Position numbers and translations under genes: made by a program. Shown one piece after another: positions 40,001 through 48,850 of a stretch of 64,000 bases of DNA (positions are counted from its first letter, which is position 1; every line of letters begins with the position of its first letter). This stretch comes from Diploptera punctata. Lineage: Eukaryota; Arthropoda; Insecta; Blattodea; Blaberidae. The notes under the pieces are model-generated. The model worked only from the letters and a program-made list of their open reading frames with translations, ran no database searches and had not been told where the DNA came from. The stretch lies in NCBI GenBank assembly GCA_030220185.1, contig JASPKZ010009950.1, positions 1-64,000 of the forward strand, written 5' to 3'.

Positions 40001-40754
40001 CTTAAGTAAATATTTAATAGTCATACCCTTAAAGACACAAACAGCTGAAGAAGTGACAGAAGCTTTCGTAAACAATGTTATTTTAATTTATGGGATTCCT
40101 GATATCATATTAACTGATCAAGGAACAAATTTTATGTCAGATTTATTTAAAAGAATATGTAAACTATTTAAGATTCAGAAACTAAGCACTACTGCTTATC
40201 ACCCTGAAAGTAATGGAGCTCTAGAAAGAACTCATAAGACCTTAGTAAACTACTTACGTTGTTTTTGCAATCCTAGAGGAGCCGATTGGGACAAATGGTT
40301 ACCTTTCGCCAGTTTTACGTACAACACTACCCCCCATAGTATTACTAAATACTCTCCTTATGAATTATTGTATGGAAGAAAATGTAATATCCCAGGAATT
40401 TTACAAACTAAATCACAACCTTTATATAATTACGACGATTTAATTCTAAATGTACGGAATAAATTGCAAAGTTGTCATGAGATAGCTAGAGAAAGGCTTA
40501 TTAAGTTTAAGGAACTACAACGATCGCGTGTGAAAAGCAATTATGTTGAATTCAAGAAGGATGATCTAGTACTTCTCAGAGTAGAAAATAGGAATAAATT
40601 AGATCCAATATGGAAAGGTCCATATGAGGTTAAGACTACTGAAGGTCACAACGTGATAATACAAAAGTTAGGTAAACGCAAATATGAGACGGTACATTCA
40701 AATAGATTAAAGCCATATTTTCCTTTGCAGGGAAAAGAAAATGAAACTTCATAA
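37077..40754 (+). CDS. pol: Pol polyprotein (protease, RT, RNase H, integrase)
   Basis: 1225 residues from the first ATG; the frame is open from 36969 and is probably entered by -1 frameshifting, so the ATG need not be used. Order: a 4x15-residue repeat near residues 77-136; aspartic protease DTGA at 210-213; RT with WRICIDFRKLNE and catalytic YMDD at 596-599; RNase H starting near TTDAS (D745). The integrase has an HHCC zinc domain (about 880-925), catalytic D954, D1014 and E1050 (35 residues between the last two) and a C-terminal GPY/F module (WKGPYEV). All key residues are present. It overlaps env by 14 nt. Known role: proviral DNA synthesis and integration. Confidence 0.95.
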   Translation: MECLRDHTRVNMEGELPELVDQKFKDRIDKAAKIVSDANESPDDSVCWAVSQGELHKLTRTPINGFCDCGPSVVGERQETVGSKQWNNREKRQEIVGSKQWNNREKRQEIVGSKQWNNREKRQEIVGSKQWNNRGKRYESSTRDRTWDSGFKEKSKDTKPTSMETACCEIEVGTLNAINQWDASGYEPRPWEMYILSEQLKNGLGLVLIDTGAQISLVKETSLKRNVIKDNCNMKIQGISGNSIKVNGITQLVLNNCENHTVVNCHIVDKLPRDLDIILGQDWLMEQGYMLNKKMIIPPYSENLMEFPTNERGNRFIERQILQPGLICANGITKCDKTFTCLVINLTADAQIIKKIPELVKPPTQISKEQEVSVENFVPQRLDLLNKNLRLEHVKEGAHSIRNICTEYADIFKLPGDRLTSTTAATHSIPTPSIPKGRAITLKNYRLAEAHQEEIDKQVTQMLEDGIIAHSKSEWNFPLIVIPKKEDASGKKKWRICIDFRKLNEVTVGDSYPLPNIQDILDKIGKARYFSAVDCASGYLQVPIAEEDQCKTAFSTPNGHFEYKKMPFGVRSGPATFQRMMNSVLQDSIGNRCFVYMDDILVMGETLEEHNKKLREVFNQLRKHNLKIEPDKCEFLREELKYLGHVVTAQGVKPDPNKIQAVTEFPTPKTPKDIKSFLGLAGYYRKFIEEFSAIAKPLTELLKKDKKWKWEDTEQNSFNKLKDKLTTAPLLQYPDFTQTFIVTTDASGYALGAILSQGTLGDDKPIAYASRTLNQAESHYSTVEKELLAIVWACRHFRPYLLGRKFQVVTDHKGLVWLFKVKDPSSRLIRWKLQLSEFEFEIHYRAGKRHVNADSLSRHPVECCTLDNTHLTEDRKKEIIKEFHSCPIGGHLGINKTTDRIKLYITWPGVEKDVTNYIKTCKICQFNKDEKQKVKQPLEVTDTQKEPWIKIYLDVVGPLPLTERGHKYILTCQDNLSKYLIVIPLKTQTAEEVTEAFVNNVILIYGIPDIILTDQGTNFMSDLFKRICKLFKIQKLSTTAYHPESNGALERTHKTLVNYLRCFCNPRGADWDKWLPFASFTYNTTPHSITKYSPYELLYGRKCNIPGILQTKSQPLYNYDDLILNVRNKLQSCHEIARERLIKFKELQRSRVKSNYVEFKKDDLVLLRVENRNKLDPIWKGPYEVKTTEGHNVIIQKLGKRKYETVHSNRLKPYFPLQGKENETS
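37305..37484. repeat. 45-bp in-frame minisatellite in pol (4 units)
   Basis: Units at 37305, 37350, 37395 and 37440, each starting CGCCA(A/G)GAGA, encode RQE(T/I)VGSKQWNNREK repeats. Only a few bases differ between units. They lie between the gag-pol junction and the protease. Confidence 0.9.
40721..40730 (+). promoter_or_regulatory. 3' splice acceptor for env mRNA
   Basis: TTTTCCTTTGCAG ends at 40730, a strong pyrimidine tract plus CAG, 10 nt upstream of the env ATG. Joining to the donor at 36148 gives a leader-env mRNA in which the env ATG is the first start. Confidence 0.65.
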
Positions 40755-42792
40755 CACATGGGTAATGCTAAAAATGTTAATACCATTTTGGTTGGGGAAG
40801 CTTACAGACGCTCAAGAAGTAAAAGCTCTGGATTCGAAGACCGGTGTGTACTTTGACGAGATAGGAATTATACAATTTTACCCTATACAATGGAAAGTGG
40901 TAAGTTATATAAACTTGGAACCAACTAGAGATCTTTGGAAACAGACAAAAAATCATTTACGGTTGATAACTGATTATTGTGATAAGATAAAGGGAGAAAA
41001 GTGGTATCATTTGACAGATTGTGGGAGTTTAAATCACTTTGTAAAACCAAAAGTCAGGTATGTTGAAAATTTAAAAGAATTAGTCACAGAATATTTAAAA
41101 ACACCTAATGAACAGAATACTAGAAGCAAGAGAGGCGTTTTAAATTTTATGGGAGATATTGCTAAGATATTATTCGGTACTCTGACTCAATCTGATGCAG
41201 AGGAATATAATAAGCACATTTCACAGTTAGAGAAGGAACAGGCAGAATTTTTGCATATTCTAAAGGATGAAATTACAGTGATTAAATCAACCATTAATTC
41301 AGTTAACTTAACTATAGCAAGGGTGAACCGGAATGAAAATATTTTAAAAAATGGTTTAATAAAATTAAATAATTATACCACTAATAGGATTAACGCACTG
41401 CAGAAGGAAATAGAAGGTATTAGTTTAGCCAATGAACAAATAAGGATTTCTCTTAGAGGTGTGGAAGAATGCCAGCATTCTTTTGAGCTTCTTATAGACG
41501 CATTTGTACACGCAGAGCAAGGAACTCTTCAACCTCAATTAATTACGGTGGAAAGAATTAAGAATGTTATGAAAGCCCAAACGCTACCAACTGGTCTGGA
41601 CTACCCTAATTTTTCTTTTTCAGAACTTCAAAATTTAATTACACCTCACACCTATTCTTATAAACAATATCTAGTATATGTATTACAAATACCCCTTCTC
41701 TCTCCTACTCCGTATCACTTGTATAAAACACTTCCTTTTCCTGTCAAGAAGGAAGGTAATATTTACATTTTTCTAAGCGCAAACAAAGAATATATTTTCA
41801 GTGACCCGTTGAGACAACATTACGGAAAAATGACAACTAATGAACTAACAGGATGTTTTCGTCCTAATCTTTTGCATTATGTATGTAAAGAAAATATACC
41901 GATTTATTTGTACACCCCTGAAGCTGATTGTGAAGCTTCACTTCTTCATCCATCCACCACTAAAGTTCCAAAAAGTTGCGAGACTAGAATTTTCACATTG
42001 AACAAATCCTACTGGATTCCCTTATATTTATCTAATGAATGGTTATTTGTCACCCCAAAACCAGATCGTATGACTGTGTTATGTGGCGACAAATCAACAC
42101 AACTCAATATTGAAAAGGAAGGTAAATTATCGCTAGGACAGAATTGCAAGGCTTTTAATGCCCACGTAACCTTACATGCCATGAGTAATTTGGTAAGTAA
42201 CTTAACCATAGATTTTATACCGACAGCACCTCTTGACTTCGACTGTTGCTTTGATATGGATAAAACTAACGACTACGAGAAATTACAATTGGACATGCCT
42301 ATGTCTAACCTAATGTCATCGGTAGATGATTTGAGAATGGCCAGTATGAAGGCCGATGATTTAGGTAAGTTAATAAAACAGCAAGAAGAAAATGATTATT
42401 CGAAGTGGTATATACATATAACCACATGGAGTTCTGTAATGGGTACGATCATATTCGTAACCTTGACTTGTTGTTGTTGCATTTGCTGTTGTAAGAGCTA
42501 CAGAACTTTAATATTTTGGTTATGGGATAAATGGACTCCAAGAAAATGCTGGAAGGAGACGACCGAGAGGCTGTGTGTTAACATACATAATTACTCTGGG
42601 CATGATCGTGTAGTATACACTAAAACTACAGGTAATGATGAGAGTTCACCTGTCGTGTCCCTCAAGTCATCACCGCTTATCGGAGAAAGAATTAGAGACC
42701 CCAGTTGTCCACAGAATGTATCCCCAAAAGATGAAGAAGATAAAGATAGTATTGCGCATAGAACTAGAAATAAAAATAAAACATTTCGTTAG
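40741..42792 (+). CDS. env: Env glycoprotein (baculovirus F-like, errantivirus type)
   Basis: 683 residues, a class I-like membrane fusion glycoprotein of the errantivirus/insect F-protein type. Visible parts: an N-terminal hydrophobic segment (about 5-24) acting as signal peptide; a furin-type site RSKR at 128-131 immediately followed by a glycine- and hydrophobic-rich fusion-peptide-like stretch; a heptad-rich region (about 150-245); and a transmembrane anchor at about 560-584 with a Cys cluster at its cytosolic end. A tail of about 100 residues follows. Several NxS/T sites occur in the ectodomain. No stop or frameshift is seen. The first 14 nt overlap pol in another frame, so a spliced mRNA is the likely template. 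Confidence 0.92.
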   Translation: MKLHNTWVMLKMLIPFWLGKLTDAQEVKALDSKTGVYFDEIGIIQFYPIQWKVVSYINLEPTRDLWKQTKNHLRLITDYCDKIKGEKWYHLTDCGSLNHFVKPKVRYVENLKELVTEYLKTPNEQNTRSKRGVLNFMGDIAKILFGTLTQSDAEEYNKHISQLEKEQAEFLHILKDEITVIKSTINSVNLTIARVNRNENILKNGLIKLNNYTTNRINALQKEIEGISLANEQIRISLRGVEECQHSFELLIDAFVHAEQGTLQPQLITVERIKNVMKAQTLPTGLDYPNFSFSELQNLITPHTYSYKQYLVYVLQIPLLSPTPYHLYKTLPFPVKKEGNIYIFLSANKEYIFSDPLRQHYGKMTTNELTGCFRPNLLHYVCKENIPIYLYTPEADCEASLLHPSTTKVPKSCETRIFTLNKSYWIPLYLSNEWLFVTPKPDRMTVLCGDKSTQLNIEKEGKLSLGQNCKAFNAHVTLHAMSNLVSNLTIDFIPTAPLDFDCCFDMDKTNDYEKLQLDMPMSNLMSSVDDLRMASMKADDLGKLIKQQEENDYSKWYIHITTWSSVMGTIIFVTLTCCCCICCCKSYRTLIFWLWDKWTPRKCWKETTERLCVNIHNYSGHDRVVYTKTTGNDESSPVVSLKSSPLIGERIRDPSCPQNVSPKDEEDKDSIAHRTRNKNKTFR

Positions 42793-42827
42793 TAAAGTTT
42801 CGAATTATGTAATTCAAAACTTTCTAT

Positions 42828-42838
42828 AGGGGGAAGAG
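42828..42838 (+). other. Polypurine tract
   Basis: AGGGGGAAGAG directly precedes the 3' LTR and would prime plus-strand DNA synthesis. Confidence 0.85.
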
Positions 42839-43565
42839 TGTAATATATATTGAAGTATATCATAATATATATTGAAGTATATCATAATATATATATATTT
42901 TATAATATGAACATTCATTATAATGTATGACTGTCCTAAATTAACACAATTATTGACCTAATTGATCTTTTTGTTAAAATATGCTGAAGAATGATTTTAA
43001 AGAATTCTGTCATGAATATTTAAATAGGTATTACCTTTGTAGTTATTTGGAAAAGTCATGCAGTATAAGGGATTGTTACACAATAGGTAGTCTTACCTAA
43101 TGATGACTTAGCTTTTAAAAGGTCATAGGTTAAGCGCATTCAATATGCTTTTCAGAAAGGGAGAATCTGGTTACATGTACAATACAACCAAATTGATTCT
43201 CACGTATACATTGTAACTACGTCATTACTCAACTGGTATATATGTATGAAACTTATGATTGTAAGTTAGACAGTTTTTTTCATCGGTGTTACCGATACCC
43301 TGTCTCACGTTTTTTTGTATTAAAGTCTGTTTGTTTCTCACTACTGCTCCGCTGTGTCTTCTTATAGTTAGGTTTAATCCTATCTACTAACCACATTTCC
43401 GAAGAATTCCTGGGGTTGATTCCTAATCTATAAATTTACAGATATCTACTAGAACTTCAAGACGATCTTCACCTCCTGACACAACTCTTACTTATTTTGA
43501 TTATTATTTATACTTTAAAAATAATCCTTATAATTATAGAAGGAATCGACCACCCAGATATTACA
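42839..43565 (+). repeat. 3' LTR
   Basis: 727 bp, the same length as the 5' LTR and identical as far as I could compare by eye. Confidence 0.93.
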
Positions 43566-43576
43566 CAGAAAATGTT

Positions 43577-43925
43577 CAATATTATCTATAATAGTCCACC
43601 GCTGTGATCTCGAGGTAGCGTGCTGCCTTGTTACGCAGCGGGCTCGGGTTCGATCCCCGGTTGGGGCAGTTTTTCTGGGTGAGGTTTTTATCTGGGTTTT
43701 CCTCACCTGTAAGCCAAATGTCAGAAAAACTTTAAGGCCCAAATGGTCCCCGAAATCATATGGCTATCATCATCCTTATCACTATCAACATCATCATCAT
43801 CCTTCGCCGGTGTGGAAAGCAACGGGAAGCTACCACACCTACAATTACCTAGTAAAGCTGCAAGCATAGCATGAAAATGTTATGATTGCAGTGAAGGACC
43901 TGCCTTCGGGCAGAATTACTATGGA
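43577..43925 (+). mobile_element. tRNA-headed SINE, family A (full copy)
   Basis: It begins near GTCCACCGCTGTGATCTCGA, with B box GGTTCGATCCC at 43647-43657 and body GCAGTTTTTCTGGGTGAGG, CCTGTAAGCCAAATGTCAG, a CAT-rich tract and CGGTGTGGAAAGC. The end is GGCAGAATTACTATGGATCG. It lies 12 bp from the 3' LTR. Confidence 0.85.
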
Positions 43926-44158
43926 TCGATCTATAATTATCCCCAAATATTTAGTTTGTCTCACTTGCTTTATTTGAATTCCTTCTTCCAACATTAAATT
44001 TTCTCTTTCATTGCTATATAATGCCTTTTTTTTTTTTTTGTAAATTTACTGTATGATTCATATGTGTTTTTCAACCTTTTTATCATAAATCTATTTTCCT
44101 CCGTTAAATTGACGACGATGATGACGGATCTTAAGAGGCAGCTTGTGGTGTATTGCAG

Positions 44159-44433
44159 GTGGTGGTAGCAGCAGCCGGGTTCCTGGGAAGTGTGTTTCTG
44201 GTGTGTGTAGTAAAAAGCTTGGGTAAGCGCCTGTTGGGTCTCGGTACAACTGCAGTCTGCGCCGCCTCCTGCCTGCTACTTGGTCTCTACGCCTTCTTGT
44301 TCATTGTGCCTGGAGAAGAACCCAAACCAGTCGTCACATGGTTGCCTTTAGCTCTCTTTATTCTCCTCTCATTCGCATCGACAGCGCAGTGCCAGGTGCC
44401 ATGGCTACTAGTGGCAGAAGTTTTTCCATTCAG
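44159..44433 (+). CDS. Tret1-like: Tret1-like gene B, exon 6 (TM8-TM10)
   Basis: The acceptor GTATTGCAG is at 44158 and the donor TTCAG|GTAAGC at 44434. It encodes VVVAAAGFLGSVFLVCVV, KSLGKRLLGLGTTAVC, LLLGLYAFLFIVPGEE, WLPLALFILLSFAST and PWLLVAEVFPFR, where the PWLLxxExFPxR motif is a sugar transporter signature. It starts in phase 0 and ends two bases into the Arg codon. No frameshift. Confidence 0.9.
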
Positions 44434-44439
44434 GTAAGC

Positions 44440-45735
44440 AAGACAAAAAGCAGTCAGAATTCTAACTTCTCATTATACTATGTTGCAATCTAAGATTTTT
44501 GTACATCCAAAACCTTTCCCTCTAAAATAATTCCGAGCTAAGTTCAGTTGTACTCCAAACAAAACTCGCATAAGATATTACTCCGCTCACTCGCCTATTG
44601 GTGGAACCATGGTGACTAAATTGTGTACGGAAATGCCATCGATAGAATCATTGTTCTTAGGCAACATCTTATTTTACGAGAAATAAAAATGAATACAAGG
44701 TAGGACGGTACCAATAATTAGAAAATTCCTCCATTTCTTATTTATTTATTTATTTATTACAAAAAATACAAATGGGCCTACCTAATCAGACGTTTACGCT
44801 TTTCCATGATGTCAATAGATATTCTTTATTTACAATTTCATTCAGAATCTATGCTTCATGTTGACTCACCTGTAAATTCTGTTGTTATTAAAACTACAAC
44901 CTCAGTGACTAATGTAGATTTTTTTCACTATACTATTTGAAAACTTTCAAAAATAATTTGTTTCTTTCCGCTTTACAAATAGTTTATTTTCCAATAATTT
45001 AACAAATTATACAGAAAGCGGCCATTTTGAAACAATATAAATCCTAGCGTGTTCTGCAATGCGCGTGCGTAAGAATATAACAATGCTTATTTATCTATTA
45101 AAATTGTAATTATATATATGCCTATATATATATTTTTTAAGATTCTGCATATAAGTATGTAGATATGTGCTATAGAGTGTTATAAAGTGAACTACATTTT
45201 CTTACACGCTTAAAGGTAAAACCATTACTCGACCAATGAAAATGCAGTCATACATTTGGTTTGTTTACATTACAACTTGAACTTAGCTCTGTATAAATCC
45301 TTGCATTACGGGACCGTAGCTCCAATGCCACAATCACTAAGACCGTCCGCTCGCCCCTATCCTCAGACAACAGAATTCAGTTAACGTCTCTGATACCCAG
45401 CTCCAGTAGATGTAGAGAGCTGCAAAAAAAATGCGAATATTCAGCCGACTCGACATGTGACATCACGGGACAAGGAGGACTTCGCGGAGCCTGATGCTAG
45501 TCTGAATTAACGACCGACCGCCCGCCCCTACGCCATCAATACAGGGTGATAGCAGGAGATTATTTTCACTTTTCTAATAATAAATTGTCAGTATGAATAG
45601 ATTTGTTTATAAAACTTAAATCAACATCATTTCGTGATATTTTGTAACATGAACGACCAAAAATAGCATGTATGTTTTTGTTTTAAAATTTCAGACGGTA
45701 TGTGGAACAATACAGAAAACGTTCAAAAACTAAAT
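44440..45735. other. Intron 6 of gene B, largely unrecognised
   Basis: It contains a (TTTA)n stretch at about 44740-44757 and short TA runs near 45112-45135. I see no ORF or recognised repeat. Confidence 0.45.
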
Positions 45736-46140
45736 TAAAAACAAACAAAAATAAAAATGTATAACGTTATGGCAATTCTCACAATATTGTGTGGATGTGA
45801 AACTTGGGCTCCAACGAAAAAAAAAAAACAGAAAGATAGAATACAGACGGCGGAGATGAGATTCATCAGACACGTTGAAGTATTTACAAAACTTGATAGA
45901 ATTAGAAATGGAGATATAAGAGAAGAATTAAAAGTGCAGCCTTTATTGGATAAAATCACGAATTATAGACAAAAGTGGATTGATCACATGAATGGAATGA
46001 GTAAGGAGAGATATCCACTGTTAGCAAGAAATTATCAAGCAATAGGAAGACGATGTTGGAAGACCTAGAAAACATTGTGCTGATGCATTATGAAGTCGAA
46101 ACGGGCAATTGCCTAATCCTTGGAGTGACGACGGAAATAA
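45736..46140 (+). mobile_element. LINE family 2 C-terminal fragment
   Basis: The frame encodes MAILTILCGCETWAPTKKKK, RIQTAEMRFIRHVEVFTKLD, IREELKVQPLLDKITNYRQ and WIDHMNGMSKERYP. The 3' end CGAAACGGGCAATTGCCTAATCC is the family-2 terminus. Confidence 0.75.
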
Positions 46141-46199
46141 TGTTTTTGTTTTAGAATGTATTTTCTGATCTCATAAAACAGTATTTAATTTTAACATTG

Positions 46200-46535
46200 C
46201 AGATTAATCTTATTTATCCTCTCGTTAATTTGAGCATCATGACTTCCATCTGCACTAATATTTACCCCCAAATATACATATTCGTCACATGCTTTTATTT
46301 TTCAGTCCATCTTCAAAAACAAGTAAAAATATCCTCAACTCGTGTTCAAGGAGTTTCCAAGCCCCTATTTCATTCCCCATTCGTGCCACCTGTCCTGCCC
46401 ATCGGAGTCTATATATGTAAGACTTAACTGTTCTTATTATATGTCTTCCTGTAAGGATCATGTAGCTCCTTGTAATGTGTCTTCTTCATTCGCCTGTCTC
46501 TTCATCTCACTTTGATTCAAAAAACTTCCTAAGAA
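46200..46535 (-). mobile_element. RTE-like LINE family 1 fragment, rearranged
   Basis: The reverse complement contains GGCACGAATGGGGAATGAAA, AGTTAAGTCTTACATATATA and AAGACAGGCGAATGAAGAAG, all family-1 words, with a deletion between them. Confidence 0.6.
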
Positions 46536-46536
46536 C

Positions 46537-46542
46537 TTTAAT

Positions 46543-46574
<32 letters not shown>
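46537..46574. repeat. (TA)n microsatellite
   Basis: TA repeats flank repeat V. Confidence 0.95.
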
Positions 46575-46575
<1 letters not shown>

Positions 46576-47070
46576 TAGAAGTCCCGGCCACGCGTTGCTG
46601 TGGCTAAGGTATACGTTAAAAATTTAAATTAAGTTGCTGTATTTCAGCCAGATTACTTAAAACTAATACTTACACACGAAATTAATAATATTGAAATAAA
46701 ATAAACATTGAACACACTTAAATTATGAAATAATCGATGTTTGTAATTCAATTGAAATTCGTCGGTTGCAACGTAAAGCACAGCCATATGGATCTCTCTT
46801 TGTTAAATATTAAACCAATTACCTTACCAATTTACCTTACACCGCCATCTGTTATAATCATATGGAACTCACAGATAATTATAACTCTTTGTTAATAATA
46901 AACAAATAATTTGCAATAAAAAATAATGCGACTATAAATTTAGTTATAAACTACCCTAAGTCTCAAGTTGGATCAAACTGCACACAGTGTGCAAAATTTT
47001 ATTAAAATCGGTTCAGTAGTTTAGGATTCCATCGCGGACAAACAACGTGACACGCAATTTTTATATATTA
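46576..47070. repeat. Repeat V (GTCCCGGCCACGCGTTGC type), short copy
   Basis: Same start and end as 15950-17020, including GGTTCAGTAGTTTAGGATTCC near the right end, but it lacks the ORF-containing middle. Confidence 0.6.
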
Positions 47071-47300
47071 AGATATATATATATATATATATATCTTTTT
47101 TGTGTTTGATAGATAGGATCGGTAAAGATCCGTATTTTTTTCATTAAAACAACTAACGAAAATCATGACGTGGGGCGCCAGGCTTAACTCCCCAATTGAT
47201 GGATGAATCAATGAATAGTGCCTTCCCCACTTATGTACTGTACAGAGGTTTGCAATTTAATGGAGGAATTTCGTGCAATATCTAGCGATATATATATAAT

Positions 47301-47612
47301 GACCACCGCTGTGGTCTCGAGTGACGCAGCGGGCCCGGGTTCGATCCCCGGTCGGGGCAGTTTTTCTGGGTGATGTTTTTAACGGGGTTTTTCCCCACCT
47401 GTAAGACAAATGTCAGGAAAACGTTAAGACCCAAACGGTCCCCGAAATCATATGGCCATCATCATCTTTATCATTATCATCATCCTCACCGGAGTGGAAA
47501 GCAACGGGAAGCTACCACACCTACAATTCCCTAGTAAAGCTGCAAGCATAGCATGAAAATGGTATGATTGCAGTGAAGGACGTGCCCTCGGGAAGAATTA
47601 CTAAGAATGAAT
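47301..47612 (+). mobile_element. tRNA-headed SINE, family A, with short head deletion
   Basis: GACCACCGCTGTGGTCTCGAG runs directly into TGACGCAGCGGGCCCGGG (about 15 bp of the head missing), then B box GGTTCGATCCC and the full body to AAGAATTACTAAGAATGAATGG and (TA)n. Confidence 0.85.
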
Positions 47613-47629
47613 GGATATATATAATGTCA

Positions 47630-47957
47630 ACTCATGTCCAATTCAGGGTTGGGTCGAGGAATGAGATGAGACGAATCCCCTATATTTATAGAGCTCTGTG
47701 AACTACAAGAGTGCCGGTAGACCTCCCTGACGCACCGTCACGGGGCGGATGAACGAAATAAAACGAAATGGATGATAAGGGTATAAAGAAAATGGTTGAA
47801 TGAAATTTGTGGTAGGGGAAAACGGGAGAAACGCCGAGAAAAACCTGCCCAAGCTTCGCTTCGTCCATCATGAAACCTAATAGAAGTGGCCGAGACTCGA
47901 TCTCGGGACTCCAGCGGTGAGAAGCGAGCGTCTATCCGCTTGCGCCACGGAGCCACC
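47630..47957 (-). mobile_element. tRNA-headed SINE, family D
   Basis: The minus-strand head GTGGCTCCGTGGCGCAAGCG and GCGGATAGACGC (A box), with GAGATCGAGTCTCGG (47893-47907, B box). A body follows with CTTGGGCAGGTTTTTCTCGG and GTCAGGGAGGTCTACCGGC, ending near CAACCCTGAATTGGACATGA. No copy with the same body is seen elsewhere in the window. Confidence 0.65.
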
Positions 47958-47974
47958 TCTAAAACAAGTCTTCT

Positions 47975-48152
47975 TATGTATTCCCTGTTATCATATACTT
48001 CGTTTCATTTAAATTTGTATTTAATCCCCAATTTTTGTTTTCCTTCTTCAGTTGTTCTCATTACATCTGGTTTCCCACACAGTTCGTGGAGTCATTATTA
48101 TGTAGTCTCTTGCGTTCATCTATCCGTTCTCTTTGCGTCCAATTTTCGTAAG
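47975..48152 (-). mobile_element. RTE-like LINE family 1 fragment (left of composite insertion)
   Basis: The reverse complement reads GAACGGATAGATGAACGCAAG, GAGACTACATAATAATGACTC and AACCAGATGTAATGAGAAC, all family-1 words. It continues at 48612. Confidence 0.65.
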
Positions 48153-48164
48153 AACTTTGTCTCA
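48153..48164. repeat. Target-site duplication, left (12 bp)
   Basis: AACTTTGTCTCA, repeated exactly at 48612-48623. Confidence 0.85.
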
Positions 48165-48611
48165 AACCTGCTCGAGGTGGACCTGCTAATCCGAGTAACC
48201 CAAATCAAGTATAGAATCCCTTCGGCGATTTGGGTCGGAGAACTGATAGGAAGAGGGGGTCCTTTCTCTGGGATGCTCGGGGAAACAAGAGTAAAGTCCA
48301 CAACGACAACTAATTTTTAATAGGTTGGCGGAAGTGGCAACCCTCTAGATGGGGTTAGTACATCCAGGAGCTGGACCTAAAGCTTTGAGGTGGCAGCCCC
48401 ACCAATGGTCTACTCTGCATAGCGTTGGTACCGCGATCAGAGGAAAACATATTACTCGTATTCTTCACAATGGAATTACCAAATAAAACCTTCCATTATT
48501 TTCCAAGAGGAAGAAGAGATGTCGGACGTCCTCGGAAGAGATGGTCTTAGATCTATTAGTGAAGACGGAACAGGCAACTTTTGCCTAAACCAGGAAACGA
48601 AAAAGAAGAAC
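48165..48611 (+). mobile_element. Composite 447-bp retro-insertion: unknown 5' module plus LINE family 2 3' end
   Basis: Flanked by perfect 12-bp TSDs. The first 300 bp (CTGCTCGAGGTGGACCTGC to ATCAGAGGAAAACATATTAC) match nothing else here. The last 140 bp encode YFPRGRRDVGRPRKRWS and end GACGGAACAGGCAACTTTTG, CCTAAACC and an A/G tail, the family-2 LINE terminus. It looks like a LINE-mobilised chimeric or internally deleted element. Confidence 0.65.
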
Positions 48612-48850
48612 AACTTTGTCTCATATACTCGTAATATTTTCTTCTCTCTGAATTAAACGTCCATATTTCGCATCCATATAAAATAACTGGAAGAATCAAC
48701 TAGTTTTATATATTTTCAGTTTAACGTTTTTTGAGCGAGGTTGGGACGACAAGAGTCCCTATAATGCATAATAGCATGCATTTTCGGAATTCATCATATG
48801 TTTAATTTATTTCTGCACTCATTTTTTTTTGTATTATTATTTATAATAAG
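48612..48850 (-). mobile_element. RTE-like LINE family 1 fragment (right of composite insertion)
   Basis: AACTTTGTCTCATATACTCG and the following text to GAATTCATCATATGTTTAATT are the reverse complement of family-1 ORF sequence, in register with 47975-48152. Confidence 0.7.

Larger units (their letters stand above)
35075..43565 (+). mobile_element. Errantivirus-type Ty3/gypsy element with env (complete)
   Basis: 8491 bp: 5' LTR 35075-35801, PBS 35802, leader with splice donor 36148, gag 36166-37047, pol 37077-40754 (-1 frame), env 40741-42792, PPT 42828-42838, 3' LTR 42839-43565. Both LTRs are 727 bp, start TGTAAT and end ATTACA, and I see no difference between them. All three frames are uninterrupted. 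It lies in sense orientation in intron 5 of gene B. The flanking bases do not repeat (CTAT before, CAGA after), so no TSD is visible. The LTR identity and open frames mean a very recent insertion. Confidence 0.95.

Noticed and set aside
47686..47956. Two overlapping minus-strand frames of 61-72 codons
   Set aside because: They cover the tRNA-headed SINE D and lack any domain.
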